Assembly: GCA_938014215.1 (NCBI GenBank)
Contig: CALLRW010000042.1
Location: 124,001 to 188,000, forward strand
Direction of reading: 5' to 3'
Length of the DNA stretch: 64,000 nucleotides
DNA from: an uncultured Alistipes sp.
GTDB taxonomy: Bacteria > Bacteroidota > Bacteroidia > Bacteroidales > Rikenellaceae
Below are positions 8,994-18,652 of the stretch, in pieces; the first letter of the stretch is position 1, and each line of letters opens with the position of its first letter. The position numbers and the translations under genes are program-made. The notes under the pieces were generated by a model. It did not search any database. It saw only the letters and a list, made by a program, of their open reading frames with translations, and was not told the DNA's origin.

Positions 8994-11900
8994 TTAGAAG
9001 TTCAGTTTCACATTCAGACCGAAGCTGCGGGTCGTGGGCAGGTTGAAGATGTCGAAGCCCTGGAGGCCGTTGCCCGTACCCATCGAAACATCGGGATCCA
9101 TCGGAGCATCCTTGTAGAAGAAGAAGAGGTTGCGGGCGATGAGGGCCACGGTGAGGTGTTTCGACTGTCCGAAGAGGTCGCGGAAGGTGTATCCGAGCGA
9201 GATTTCGCGCATGCGGACATTCGTGGCGTCGTAGACGTAATCCTCGACGTTGTAGACCGAGTTGAAGCTCGTGGCGCCGACCGTATCGTAGTAGGCCTTC
9301 ACGTTGGTGAACTTCACGCCGTCGCGCATGACGTAACCGCGGTCGCGGTCGCGGGCCGTGCGCTGCGAAACGCCGTAGCCGTCGAGCGTGGCTTCGGTCA
9401 TCGAAACGATCTTGCCGCCGATCTTGGCGTCGATCAGGAAGCTCAGCGTCAGATCTTTGTAGCGGAACGTGTTGCTCCAGCCGAGGTTCCACTTGGCGTT
9501 CATGTCGCCGACGTACTTCATCTTCGAGTTTTCGTCGCTGCCGTTCACCGGGATCAGGTAGTCGGTGCCTTCGGGCTGGGTGGTCTTCAGCGAACCGTCG
9601 TCGTTGCGCTCGAGCGTGCGGACGTAGAGGTCGCCGTAGTGTCCGCCTTCGGTGAGGATGACCTTGGCACCGCCCATGTTCGAGATGGTCACGCCGTCCT
9701 GGATGCCTTCGAAGAGTTCGATGATCTTGTTGTCGTTGTACGAGAGGTTCAGATCGGTCGACCAGGTGAACTCACGGCCGAAATCCTGGAACCAGCCGGC
9801 GCTCAGCTCGAAGCCCTGGTTCTGGACGTTACCGGCGTTGACGAACTGCGTCTTGTAGCCGCTCTCCCACGGAAGCGTCACCTCGAAGTATTGGTTCTTG
9901 GTGTTGGTCTTGTAGTAGGTAGCGCTCAGATGCAGGCGGTGCTGGAGGAATTCGCCGTCGAAACCGGCCTCGAACGAGTGGGTCTTCTCGGGTTTCAGCG
10001 TGCGGAACGGCACGGCGTCGGGGGGAGCGATGGCACCCTGGTCGCCGATGGTGTAGAGCGGATTGGTCTTGTAGACCGGCACGTCGTTACCGACGATCGA
10101 GTACGAAGCGCGGAACTTGAACAGATCGATGTTCGGACCCATGTCGACGAACTGGTCGAGCAGCAGGCTGGCGCCGACCGACGGATAGAAGAACGAGTAG
10201 CTGTCGGTGAAGGCGAGGGCCGACGACCAGTCGTTACGGGCCGTTACGTCGATGAAGAGCCCCTCCTTGAATCCGAACGTGGCCGTTCCGAATACCGAAT
10301 TGAGTCGTTTGCGGGTCAGACCGAGCGACGCTCCGTTCTCGTAGTAGTTCTTCGGGTCGAAGACGTTGGGGAAGTAGGCGCTGCCGTCACCGGGGGACTT
10401 GAATTCGTTTTTTTCATAAAGCAGGCTGACGTTGTTCGACTGCGTGCGGGTCATGCTCGAACCGGCCGTTACGTTGAGCGAGAAGTCGCCCCACGCATGT
10501 TCGTACTGGGCCAGGATGTCGGCGTAGAGTTGCTCGCTGAAGTAACGGTTGTCGTCGAGTTTGCCCATCGTGTACTTGTTGCCGTAGGACGATGCGTAGT
10601 GGTTGCGCACGTAGTGCTCGTCGGCGCGCTCGTAGCGCATGCGGCCCGTCAGCGAGAGACCTTCGATGATTTCATACTTGATCGATCCGCCGAATTCATA
10701 ACGGTTGCGCTCCACGATGGGGCGTTCGCGGTTGAGCAGCCAGTAGGGGTTCGAGTTGGTCTCGTCGGTGGTGGTCACCCAGTTCTGCACGTAGGTGTTC
10801 ATGGCGCCGTTGAAGACCTCGAAATTGTTCTTGTAGCCGTCCCAGTCGGCACCGCGCGGGAAGGTGTAGACCCCGACGAGCGGGTTGAAGACGTAACCGC
10901 CGGCGGGCTGGTTCGTGATGTGCTGGTTGACGTACTTGGCGCTGAAATCGATCTTCACGTGGTCGTTGAACAGATCGAATCCGACCTTCGAATTGAGGGT
11001 GTGCTGCGAGTAGTCGTTCTCGGGGGTGATGCCGCCCGAGGTGACGTTACCGTAGGAGAAGTAGGCGCGCATGTCCTTCGAACCGCCGGTGATCGAGATC
11101 GAGTTGTTGGTGGTGTATCCCGTGCGGAAGAACTCCTTGGCGTAGTTCTTGGCGGCCGAAGCGAGCTTGTCGCCCCAGCTGTACTGGTCCGTACCGCCGT
11201 ACGTGGTCTGGAACTCGGGCAGCGAGATGGGGGTCTCGACGGTCGTATTGCTCGATACGCTCACGGCGAAGCGGCCTTCGGAGCCCGACTTGGTGGTGAT
11301 CATGATGGCGCCGTTTGCGGCGACGGCACCGTAGAGGGCGGCGGCCGAAGCGCCCTTCAGCAGCGAGATCGAGGCGATGTCGTCGGGGTTGATCGTCGAC
11401 ATGGCGTCGCCGCCGTCGCGCTGACCGCCCCAGTTTCCGTTGACCTGGTCGCTGGTGATGTTCATCATCAGGGGCACACCGTCGACAACGATCAGCGGCT
11501 GGTTCGAACCGTTGATCGACTTGTTACCGCGGAAGAGGATCTTCGACGAACCTCCGGCGCCGGTCGAGTTGGGGGTGATCTGCAGACCGGCCGACTTGCC
11601 CTGCAGGGAGTTGATCATGTTGATCGACTTGATGTCGGCCACGTCCTCCCCGCCGACGGTCTGGGCGGCGTAGGTCAGGGTTTTCGACTGTCGTTCGATA
11701 CCGAGGGCCGTTACGACCACGGCATCGAGTTCGTTGGCATTGGCCTTGAGGAGGATCTCTTCATTGGTTTGGCCCTGATAGGTGATCTCCACGGGGTTGT
11801 AGCCGATGTAGGATACCTGGAGGACGTTTCCGTTCTGGAGATCTTCGAGGTAGAACGCACCGTTGACATCGGTCGACGTACCGCGGCTGGTTCCGACGAT

Positions 11901-12065
11901 GACGACCGTGGCGCCCACGAGGGGACCGGTTTCGTCCTTAACGATTCCTTTGAGGGTACCTCCCCCCTGGGCATTCGCCTTCAGAGCGATAGCAGGTTCG
12001 ATGGCGAACATTGCCAACAGCAATGCGCAGCAACCGAATAGCGTTTTTTGGATAAGTTTCGTCAT
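8994..12065 (-). CDS. SusC/RagA-family TonB-dependent outer-membrane transporter
   Basis: The protein has 1023 residues. Domains in order are a signal peptide (to about residue 33), a carboxypeptidase-regulatory-like beta-sandwich (about 38-118, GIVKDETGPLVGATVVIVGT), a TonB plug domain (about 118-235, with LDAVVVTALGIERQ and SLLKGASAAALYG) and a 22-strand barrel ending in the C-terminal strand RSFGLNVKLNF. SusC barrels import large nutrients across the outer membrane with TonB energy, together with the adjacent SusD lid. The N-terminal extension seen in anti-sigma-linked transporters is absent, consistent with no ECF sigma factor nearby. A good -7 element lies about 170 bp upstream. Confidence 0.95.
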   Translation of the reverse strand: MTKLIQKTLFGCCALLLAMFAIEPAIALKANAQGGGTLKGIVKDETGPLVGATVVIVGTSRGTSTDVNGAFYLEDLQNGNVLQVSYIGYNPVEITYQGQTNEEILLKANANELDAVVVTALGIERQSKTLTYAAQTVGGEDVADIKSINMINSLQGKSAGLQITPNSTGAGGSSKILFRGNKSINGSNQPLIVVDGVPLMMNITSDQVNGNWGGQRDGGDAMSTINPDDIASISLLKGASAAALYGAVAANGAIMITTKSGSEGRFAVSVSSNTTVETPISLPEFQTTYGGTDQYSWGDKLASAAKNYAKEFFRTGYTTNNSISITGGSKDMRAYFSYGNVTSGGITPENDYSQHTLNSKVGFDLFNDHVKIDFSAKYVNQHITNQPAGGYVFNPLVGVYTFPRGADWDGYKNNFEVFNGAMNTYVQNWVTTTDETNSNPYWLLNRERPIVERNRYEFGGSIKYEIIEGLSLTGRMRYERADEHYVRNHYASSYGNKYTMGKLDDNRYFSEQLYADILAQYEHAWGDFSLNVTAGSSMTRTQSNNVSLLYEKNEFKSPGDGSAYFPNVFDPKNYYENGASLGLTRKRLNSVFGTATFGFKEGLFIDVTARNDWSSALAFTDSYSFFYPSVGASLLLDQFVDMGPNIDLFKFRASYSIVGNDVPVYKTNPLYTIGDQGAIAPPDAVPFRTLKPEKTHSFEAGFDGEFLQHRLHLSATYYKTNTKNQYFEVTLPWESGYKTQFVNAGNVQNQGFELSAGWFQDFGREFTWSTDLNLSYNDNKIIELFEGIQDGVTISNMGGAKVILTEGGHYGDLYVRTLERNDDGSLKTTQPEGTDYLIPVNGSDENSKMKYVGDMNAKWNLGWSNTFRYKDLTLSFLIDAKIGGKIVSMTEATLDGYGVSQRTARDRDRGYVMRDGVKFTNVKAYYDTVGATSFNSVYNVEDYVYDATNVRMREISLGYTFRDLFGQSKHLTVALIARNLFFFYKDAPMDPDVSMGTGNGLQGFDIFNLPTTRSFGLNVKLNF

Positions 12066-12231
12066 GGTTACTTTAGGTTAGGTTGAACATGAGTTAAGGT
12101 TTTCCTGTGTCGTTTTTTTCGACAGTGGGAGGAGAGAGTTCCGGGGCTACCGGAGGGAAGTTTTCAGATGTAAGTTGTACTGTTTGGGTTGTTTTATTAA
12201 AATTTAATATTTTATCCCCCGTCATATAGTT

Positions 12232-12239
12232 CAAATATA
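12232..12239 (-). promoter_or_regulatory. Probable promoter -7 element for susC-susD
   Basis: On the minus strand the sequence is TATATTTG, a perfect TAnnTTTG, in an AT-rich block. It predicts a 5' leader of about 160 nt, long enough for post-transcriptional control as known for some Bacteroides sus-type genes. No -33 element is clear. Confidence 0.5.
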
Positions 12240-12619
12240 AGAAATTTTTTTCGAAAAGTGAACGATATGGACCTAATATGCGTTTTTGGTTAACCAGTTA
12301 CGTGAAAAAATTTAAAAACCAAGAAAAGCGCTTCTGGATTGCTCCGGAAGGGTATTAGCGTATTTTTATAGTAGGCTTTGTGTTTTTTAATGTCTGTTTT
12401 TACACGCCATTTCAGCCTAATTTCCGATCCCTTTGGAACACTTTTTCGGGGCTTGTTTTTCCCGCCTCATTCCGCCCTGTCGGCCCGTCCGTCCGTGAAC
12501 CGTCAGATCTTAAGCCATTTCGGGATTTGTTCGTTCCGTTCGATTCTTTCGGTTCTCCTTCGGCTTTCGGTTTTGATCACGCCGTAAGAACGGCTGCTGC
12601 GGTTTTCACCGATTTTTCG
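12240..12619. other. Divergent intergenic region between susC and the alcohol dehydrogenase, no gene seen
   Basis: The whole gap between the two start codons is 12066-12725. It holds the susC leader, the leftward promoter at 12232 and the rightward promoter at 12620. Open frames in the middle have neither coding-like composition nor recognisable products, and no repeat array or RNA gene is apparent. Confidence 0.6.
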
Positions 12620-12627
12620 TATCTTTG
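12620..12627 (+). promoter_or_regulatory. Promoter -7 element for the alcohol dehydrogenase gene
   Basis: TATCTTTG matches TAnnTTTG exactly. It supports the start codon at 12726 (leader about 90 nt) over an in-frame ATG at 12627, which would overlap the promoter. Confidence 0.6.
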
Positions 12628-12725
12628 TGAAAAGAGGCGCGGAACCGAGGGCCGGTTTTACCTGCGGAGTTCCGATGACGGTTTCCTGTGTCCGACGATC
12701 GTTGAAAACCCAAAATATTTTTGTT

Positions 12726-13868
12726 ATGAACAACTTCATCTATCAGAATCCTACCAAGTTGGTCTTCGGCAAGGGGCAGATCGCCCGCCTTCCGGAGCTT
12801 ATTCCTGCCGACCGGCGGATCATGATCACCTTTGGCGGCGGCAGCGTCAAGCGAAACGGCGTTTACGATCAGGTCGTCAAGGCGCTTGACGGGCGCAACT
12901 TCATCGAGTTCTGGGGAATCGAGGCCAACCCCTCGGTCGAGACCCTTCGCAAGGCCATCGCTCTGGGCAAGGAGCACAAGGTCGATTTCCTGCTGGCCGT
13001 GGGTGGCGGTTCGGTGATCGACGGCACGAAACTCATCTCGGCCGGCCTGCTTTACGAAGGCGATGCCTGGGAGCTGGTTCTCAAGGGAAGCTGCAGGAAG
13101 ACCGTGCCGCTGGCTACCGTCCTGACGATGGCCGCCACGGGGTCCGAGATGAACAGCGGCGCCGTCATTTCGCGCTACGAGACCAAGGAGAAGTATGCCT
13201 TCTACAGCAACTACCCGGTCTTCTCGATTCTCGATCCCGAGACTCTCTTCTCGCTGCCCAAGCGGCAGATTGCCTGCGGTTTGGCCGATACGTTCGTACA
13301 CGTGCTCGAGCAGTATATGACCACGCCCGGACAGTCGCTGCTGATGGACCGCTGGGCCGAGGGAATTCTCCACACGGTCGTAGAGACGGCGCCGAAGGCC
13401 CTCTCCGACGAGCGTGATTACGACACGATGTCCGAATACATGCTTTCGGCAACGCTCGCTCTGAACGACATGATCCGCATGGGCGTGACGCAGGACTGGG
13501 CGACGCACATGATCGGTCACGAGCTGACGGCCCTGCACGGGCTGACGCACGGCGCAACGCTGGCCATCGTCATCAACGGTACGCTGCGTGTGCTGCGTGA
13601 GCAGAAGCACGGCAAGTTGCTGCAGTTCGGCGAGCGGATCTGGGGCATCACGGGCGGCACAGAAGAGGAGCGTATCGACCGGACGCTGGTCCGCACCGAG
13701 GAGTTCTTCCGTTCGCTGGGGCTCTCGACGCACCTCTCGGAGGAGGGGATCGGCCAGGAGACGATTGCCGAGATCGAGCGCCGCTTCAACGCCGCGGGTG
13801 TTCACTACGGCGAGGCCGGGAATGTCGACGGCGCGATGGCCCGCCGCATCCTTGAGGCCTGTCTGTAA
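12726..13868 (+). CDS. Iron-containing (YqhD/BDH-type) NAD(P)H-dependent alcohol dehydrogenase
   Basis: The protein has 380 residues starting MNNFIYQNPTKLVFGKGQ, the usual start of this family. A nucleotide-binding N-terminal half (about residues 1-185) contains FGGGSVKRNG and AVGGGSVIDGTK. A helical C-terminal half carries the metal site: Asp and His in ADTFVHVLEQ and several His in WATHMIGHELTALHGLTHG. YqhD and butanol dehydrogenases reduce short-chain or toxic aldehydes using NADPH. The GGGS pattern after strand 2 is typical of the NADPH-using group. A strong terminator follows 17 bp after the stop. The gene stands alone, so it may serve detoxification or fermentative alcohol formation. 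Confidence 0.9.
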   Translation: MNNFIYQNPTKLVFGKGQIARLPELIPADRRIMITFGGGSVKRNGVYDQVVKALDGRNFIEFWGIEANPSVETLRKAIALGKEHKVDFLLAVGGGSVIDGTKLISAGLLYEGDAWELVLKGSCRKTVPLATVLTMAATGSEMNSGAVISRYETKEKYAFYSNYPVFSILDPETLFSLPKRQIACGLADTFVHVLEQYMTTPGQSLLMDRWAEGILHTVVETAPKALSDERDYDTMSEYMLSATLALNDMIRMGVTQDWATHMIGHELTALHGLTHGATLAIVINGTLRVLREQKHGKLLQFGERIWGITGGTEEERIDRTLVRTEEFFRSLGLSTHLSEEGIGQETIAEIERRFNAAGVHYGEAGNVDGAMARRILEACL

Positions 13869-13884
13869 CCGGGTTCTGAACTGA

Positions 13885-13921
13885 AAAGCCGGGTATTCCG
13901 ATCGGAATACCCGGCTTTTTC
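13885..13921 (+). terminator. Terminator of the alcohol dehydrogenase gene
   Basis: A fully self-complementary hairpin (AAAAGCCGGGTATTCC and its complement around CGATCG) ends in a T tract. It could act in both directions. Confidence 0.92.
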
Positions 13922-13957
13922 ATGGCGGGTTGCTGGTTTCTCCCGGCCGTTTGCTCT

Positions 13958-14135
13958 GTGAAACCGTTTTCTTCGTGAAACAATCTGCTTCGTGAGACAG
14001 TCTTCTTCCTGAAACCGCTTTCGAATCGAATCGCTGCCGATTGCTGTCACTTCAGACCGGGTTGTGTCTTCTTCTGTCTTCTTCTGTCTTCTTCTGTCTC
14101 CTTCTCTTCCTCCCTTCTTTTTTCTTCTCCTCTCT
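13958..14135. repeat. Short tandem arrays: 17-bp x4, then 10-bp x4, then 7-bp x4
   Basis: Four diverged 17-bp units, each containing a core like CGTGAAAC, start at 13958, 13975, 13992 and 14009. After a short break come about four units of TGTCTTCTTC (14064-14105). A CT-only tract follows with a 7-bp period (TCCTCTC, about 14127-14155). The block fills the gap between the converging terminators at 13885-13921 and 14183-14216. No gene is supported here. Confidence 0.75.
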
Positions 14136-14182
14136 CCTCTCTCCTCTCTCCTCTGTCTGCCCCCCTCTCTCCCATCTTCACG

Positions 14183-14216
14183 AAAAATCCCCTCCGACCG
14201 CGGGGCCGAAGGGGAT
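14183..14216 (-). terminator. Terminator of the mutA-mutB transcript
   Basis: Read leftward, a 13-bp stem (ATCCCCTTCGGCC against its complement with two G-T pairs, loop CCGC) is followed by TTTTT. It sits 20 bp past the mutB stop codon. Confidence 0.88.
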
Positions 14217-14236
14217 CGAACAAGTTGTGTGTGCAA

Positions 14237-16375
14237 TTACTCACCCAGCAGGATCTCGAGGATCTTGATGGCTGCCGTAGCGATCGGCGTACCGGGGCCG
14301 AAGATGGCGGCGGCACCGTCGCGGTAGAGCTCATCGTAATCCTGGTGAGGAATCACACCGCCGACGATGACGACGATATCCTCACGGCCGAGTTTCTTGA
14401 GCTCGGCGATGATCTGCGGCACGAGGGTGAGGTGACCGGCGGCCAGCGACGAAACGCCCACAACGTGAACGTCGTTCTCGACGGCCTGCTTGGCAGCCTC
14501 TTCCGGGGTCTGGAACAGCGGACCCATGTCGACGTCGAAGCCGATGTCGGCATAACCCGTAGCGACTACCTTGGCACCACGGTCGTGACCGTCCTGGCCG
14601 AGCTTGGCGATCATGATACGCGGCTGACGGCCCTCTTTCTTGGCGAATTCAGCGCACAGCTCCTTGGCGTGCTCGAAGTTCTTGTCGTTTTTCACTTCCG
14701 AAGAGTAAACACCTGAGATGGAACGGATAACGGCTTTGTAGCGGCCTACGACAACCTCGCAGGCATCGGAGATCTCACCCAGCGTAGCGCGGACCTTGGC
14801 GGCCTCGACGGCCAGCTCGAGCAGGTTGCCCTGCTTGGTCTTCACGCACTCGGTGATGGCGGCCAGCGCCTTCTTCACGGCCTCGTTGTCACGCGTAGCG
14901 CGCAGCTCCTTCAGACGCTTGATCTGGCTTTCGCGCACGGCGGTGTTGTCCACGGCCAGGATATCGATCGGGGCCTCCTTCTCCAGACGGTACTCGTTCA
15001 GACCGATGATCTTCTCCTCGCCGGAGTCGATGCGGGCCTGCTTGCGGGCCGAAGCCTCCTCGATACGCATCTTCGGAATACCGGTCTCGATGGCCTTGGC
15101 CATACCGCCCAGCTTCTCGATCTCCTGGATGTGCTCCCAGGCCTTGTGAGCGATCTCGTTGGTGAGCGTCTCGACGTAGTAGGAACCAGCCCACGGATCG
15201 ACCTCGCGGCAGATCGACGTCTCCTCCTGGATGTAGATCTGCGTGTTGCGGGCGATACGTGCCGAGAAGTCGGTCGGCAGGGCGATAGCCTCGTCCAGGG
15301 CGTTGGTGTGCAGCGACTGGGTGTGGCCCAGAGCAGCGCCCATGGCCTCGATGGCCGTACGTGCGACGTTGTTGAACGGATCCTGCTCCGTAAGCGACCA
15401 GCCCGAGGTCTGCGAGTGGGTACGCAGAGCCAGCGACTTGGGGTTCTTCGGGTTGAACTGCTTGACGATCTTGGCCCACAGCATACGAGCGGCGCGCATC
15501 TTGGCGATCTCCATGAAGTGGTTCATGCCGATGGCCCAGAAGAACGACAGACGCGGAGCGAAGGCATCGATCGACATACCGGCGTTGATACCGGCGCGGA
15601 GGTACTCCAGACCGTCGGCCAGCGTGTATGCCAGCTCGATGTCGGCCGTAGCGCCGGCCTCCTGCATGTGGTATCCCGAGATCGAGATCGAGTTGAACTT
15701 CGGCATGTTCTTCGAGGTGTACTCGAAGATGTCGGCGATGATTCGCATCGAGAACTCGGGGGGATAGATATAGGTGTTACGCACCATGAACTCCTTGAGG
15801 ATATCGTTCTGGATCGTACCCGAGAGCTGATCGAGCGTGCATCCCTGCTCGAGACCCGTGACGATGTAGAAGGCCAGGATCGGCAGCACGGCGCCGTTCA
15901 TGGTCATCGACACCGACATCTTGTCCAGCGGAATACCGTTGAAGAGGACCTTCATGTCCTCGACCGAGCAGATCGACACACCGGCCTTGCCGACGTCGCC
16001 CACCACACGCGGGTGATCGGCGTCATAGCCGCGGTGCGTAGCCAGGTCGAAGGCCACCGACAGACCCTTCTGACCGGCGGCGAGGTTGCGGCGGTAGAAG
16101 GCGTTGGACTCCTCGGCGGTCGAGAAGCCGGCGTACTGACGGATCGTCCACGGACGCATCACGTACATCGTCGAATAGGGGCCACGCAGGAACGGAGCGA
16201 TACCGGCGGCATAGTTCAGGTGCTCCATGCCTTCGAGGTCTTCGGCCGTATAGGTTCCCTTGACGGGAATACGCTCGGCCGTGAGCCACGGTTCCACCTG
16301 ACCGCAGCCTTTCGAGGCGCAGCAGTTCTGCTGAGCGTCTCCTTCGTATTTGAGTTCTGAAAATTTAGCTCTCAT
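14237..16375 (-). CDS. mutB: Methylmalonyl-CoA mutase, large (catalytic) subunit
   Basis: The protein has 712 residues. A TIM-barrel acyl-CoA mutase domain (about residues 40-560) contains GPYSTMYVMRPWTIRQYAGF, where the substrate-binding Tyr lies, and QEAGATADIELAYTLADGLEY. A B12-binding domain (about 580-712) has the DxHxxG motif in KLGQDGHDRGAK (about residues 593-602), whose His ligates cobalt. The enzyme interconverts methylmalonyl-CoA and succinyl-CoA, which Bacteroidales use to make propionate from succinate. The start lies 2 bp after the mutA stop codon, so the two are made from one transcript. No epimerase, decarboxylase or MeaB chaperone gene is next to them. Confidence 0.97.
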   Translation of the reverse strand: MRAKFSELKYEGDAQQNCCASKGCGQVEPWLTAERIPVKGTYTAEDLEGMEHLNYAAGIAPFLRGPYSTMYVMRPWTIRQYAGFSTAEESNAFYRRNLAAGQKGLSVAFDLATHRGYDADHPRVVGDVGKAGVSICSVEDMKVLFNGIPLDKMSVSMTMNGAVLPILAFYIVTGLEQGCTLDQLSGTIQNDILKEFMVRNTYIYPPEFSMRIIADIFEYTSKNMPKFNSISISGYHMQEAGATADIELAYTLADGLEYLRAGINAGMSIDAFAPRLSFFWAIGMNHFMEIAKMRAARMLWAKIVKQFNPKNPKSLALRTHSQTSGWSLTEQDPFNNVARTAIEAMGAALGHTQSLHTNALDEAIALPTDFSARIARNTQIYIQEETSICREVDPWAGSYYVETLTNEIAHKAWEHIQEIEKLGGMAKAIETGIPKMRIEEASARKQARIDSGEEKIIGLNEYRLEKEAPIDILAVDNTAVRESQIKRLKELRATRDNEAVKKALAAITECVKTKQGNLLELAVEAAKVRATLGEISDACEVVVGRYKAVIRSISGVYSSEVKNDKNFEHAKELCAEFAKKEGRQPRIMIAKLGQDGHDRGAKVVATGYADIGFDVDMGPLFQTPEEAAKQAVENDVHVVGVSSLAAGHLTLVPQIIAELKKLGREDIVVIVGGVIPHQDYDELYRDGAAAIFGPGTPIATAAIKILEILLGE

Positions 16376-16377
16376 CG

Positions 16378-18225
16378 TTAGATTCCCATCTCTTTAAGGT
16401 AAAACTTCAGGGTTTCGAGGACATTGGACTTCACGTTGATGAAGTTCTTGATGCCCTGTGCCTCGAGTTCGGGCATGCAGGCCGGGGCACCGGCAACCAC
16501 GAGGATTGCCTTTCCGCCGAGCATCTCCTTGACTTTCGGGGCAACTTCCGCATAGTCGTCGTCCGAAGCGCAGACCACAACGATCTCGGCTTTCGATTCG
16601 AGAGCGGCCTTGACGCCCTCCTCGACCGACTTGAAGAACGTGTTGTCAATCACGCGGATACCGGCGCAGCCGAAGAAGTTGCACGAGAACTGGGCGCGGG
16701 CGCGGGCCATGGCCAGGCTGCCGCAGGTGAGCATGAAGGCCTTGGGCTGCTTGCCCGAGCGGTCGACGTGCAGACGCATGGCCTCGAAAGCCATGGCGCC
16801 GCGGTAGGGAGCCAGCGTGTTGCCTTCGGCCATGTGGCGCGTTACGGCCTCTGCGGTGATCTCCTTGCCGGCCACTTCGGTGAAGTTGGGGTACTGGTTG
16901 GCACCCAGCAGGATCTGGCGGCGCGTAGCGATGGCCTTGTCCTTGGCTGCGGCCGAAGCCTCGATGCGCTCCTTGATGTAGCCAGCCTTGTAGGCCTCGG
17001 TGTAGCCACCCTTCTCCTCGAGTTCGAGGAAGAGCTTCCAGGCCTCGTTGGCGATCGACTGGGTGAGGTTCTCGACGTAGTACGAGCCGCCGGCCGGGTC
17101 AACGACCTGGTCGAAGTGGGCTTCGTGCTTGAGCAGCAGCTCGACGTTGCGGGCGATGCGCTTCGAGAACTCGGTCGGATCCTCGAACGATGCGTCGAAC
17201 GGGGTAACCTCGAGCGAGTGTACGCCGGCGATGGCGGCGGACATGGCCTCGGTCGTACCGCGGAGCATGTTCACATAGGGGTCGTAAACCGTCTGGTTCC
17301 AGTCGGCCGTGCGGGCGTGGATCATCATCTTGCCGGCGCACTCCTTTTCGGGGTTGTAGCCCTTGACGATGTTGGCCCAGAGCATGCGGGCGGCACGGAA
17401 CTTGGCGATCTCCATGAAGTAGTTCGACGTGACGGCGAACGAGAAGCGGATCTTGCGGGCCGCAATATTGGCGTCGATGCCGGCGTCGGTCAGGCGGGCC
17501 ATGTAGTCGTTACCGGCCGAGAGGGCGAAAGCGAGCTCCTCGACGATGGTCGAACCCGAGTTGGCGAAGATGCCGGCCGAGACGGTGACGATGCGGATGT
17601 GCTTGTATTCGCGGGTGCGCTCGATGAGCGACTTGATCTTGGCGAAGCACTTCTCGCCGTTGGGCGAGCAGAAGTCGCCCTTCTGGGAGAGGCCCTTGAC
17701 GATGGGGTCGATGCAGAAGGCGATGTTGGCTTCAGCAGCCACACCCTCCTTTTCGAGTTTGTCGATGACCAGCTCGGCGACCTTTCCGGTGTGGAGGCCG
17801 CAGAAGGTGATCTCGATGGCCGGGATATGGATCTCGGCGAGGAGCTGATCGAGGTCAGCGGCCGAGAAGTCCTCCTTGGCGATGGAGAATCCCAGGGAGT
17901 CTACGCCCGAGTTGAGGAGTTTGAGCGCTTCGGCGTTTGCCTCCTTGGGGCACTTGACCTCGATGGTCTGATGCACGTGCCAGCGGTTGTTGGCGCGCGT
18001 ACCTCTCACGTAGGGGAACTCGCCTGCCTGCGAGCCCAGGAACCGGATGCCCTCGAGGTTTTCGGCACGGTAGTAGGGGCGGACATTGAATCCCTCGCCC
18101 GTACGCCATACCAGTTTACGCTCGTAATCGGCACCTTTCAGGTCGGCTGTAATCGCCGCTTCCCATACCTCGGTCGGGACCGGGGGGAATTCGGTGAACA
18201 GCTTTTCACGTTTGGTATTTGCCAT
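16378..18225 (-). CDS. mutA: Methylmalonyl-CoA mutase, small (non-catalytic) subunit
   Basis: The protein has 615 residues and follows the same two-domain plan as mutB. The mutase barrel covers about residues 30-480 and includes WRTGEGFNVRPYYRAENLEG and DPAGGSYYVENLTQSIANEA. The C-terminal flavodoxin-like domain lacks the DxHxxG cobalt-binding motif and reads CASDDDYAEVAPKVKEM at the comparable region. This is the known pattern for the small subunit, which stabilises the heterodimer and binds no B12. It is the first gene of a two-gene operon with mutB. A near-consensus promoter element (TACCTTTA) lies about 55 bp upstream of the start. Confidence 0.95.
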   Translation of the reverse strand: MANTKREKLFTEFPPVPTEVWEAAITADLKGADYERKLVWRTGEGFNVRPYYRAENLEGIRFLGSQAGEFPYVRGTRANNRWHVHQTIEVKCPKEANAEALKLLNSGVDSLGFSIAKEDFSAADLDQLLAEIHIPAIEITFCGLHTGKVAELVIDKLEKEGVAAEANIAFCIDPIVKGLSQKGDFCSPNGEKCFAKIKSLIERTREYKHIRIVTVSAGIFANSGSTIVEELAFALSAGNDYMARLTDAGIDANIAARKIRFSFAVTSNYFMEIAKFRAARMLWANIVKGYNPEKECAGKMMIHARTADWNQTVYDPYVNMLRGTTEAMSAAIAGVHSLEVTPFDASFEDPTEFSKRIARNVELLLKHEAHFDQVVDPAGGSYYVENLTQSIANEAWKLFLELEEKGGYTEAYKAGYIKERIEASAAAKDKAIATRRQILLGANQYPNFTEVAGKEITAEAVTRHMAEGNTLAPYRGAMAFEAMRLHVDRSGKQPKAFMLTCGSLAMARARAQFSCNFFGCAGIRVIDNTFFKSVEEGVKAALESKAEIVVVCASDDDYAEVAPKVKEMLGGKAILVVAGAPACMPELEAQGIKNFINVKSNVLETLKFYLKEMGI

Positions 18226-18278
18226 AACTGTTTAGAGATTAGTATGAGTGTTAATGCTCTTAGTTTCGAAATTGCACG

Positions 18279-18286
18279 TAAAGGTA
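18279..18286 (-). promoter_or_regulatory. Possible promoter -7 element for mutA-mutB
   Basis: The minus strand reads TACCTTTA, one base off TAnnTTTG. A TTG lies 22 bp further upstream (18309-18311). The leader would be about 50 nt. Confidence 0.35.
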
Positions 18287-18299
18287 AGAAATAATTGGG

Positions 18300-18640
18300 G
18301 AATTGTTACAAGAAATTGTTAACAAAATAACATACGACCCTTTTTATACCTATATTTATATGGGTTCGGACTTTGTGTCCGCATTCGGGATGAGAATTGT
18401 GTCCGGGATTGTTTTTGCGGCTGTTTCGACCAAAATAATCCGAAAAGACCTCCGATTCGCCGAATTTGCAAAAATGAGTGTTTTCGCGATTTTGCTGAAT
18501 TTTTCAGGTTATTTTTCGGAAAACGGCTTCGAAAAACAGCGTGTTGGCTGAAAAAATAGGGTAAATTTCCGGAAAATGGCTCGAAAAAATGCAATTTTGC
18601 TGAAAAAATGCATTTTTGTGAAAACAAGATATTGGAATTA
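18300..18640. other. Divergent intergenic region between mutA and glnN, no gene seen
   Basis: The full gap is 18226-18827. It is more AT-rich than the genes. A GCTGAAAAAAT motif occurs at about 18546 and again at about 18598, giving a short local repeat. Open frames here are short and show no coding bias. Nothing else is recognised. Confidence 0.5.
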
Positions 18641-18644
18641 TTTT

Positions 18645-18652
18645 TACATTTG
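18645..18652 (+). promoter_or_regulatory. Promoter -7 element for glnN
   Basis: TACATTTG fits TAnnTTTG exactly. It implies an untranslated leader of about 170 nt, longer than those of most genes here. A TTTG occurs 26 bp upstream, which is wider than the usual spacing. Confidence 0.55.

Noticed and set aside
9156..12041. A 961-residue open frame antisense to susC
   Set aside because: It is a shadow of susC: high GC at third positions removes stop codons on the opposite strand. The sense frame has clear SusC domains, the antisense one nothing recognisable.
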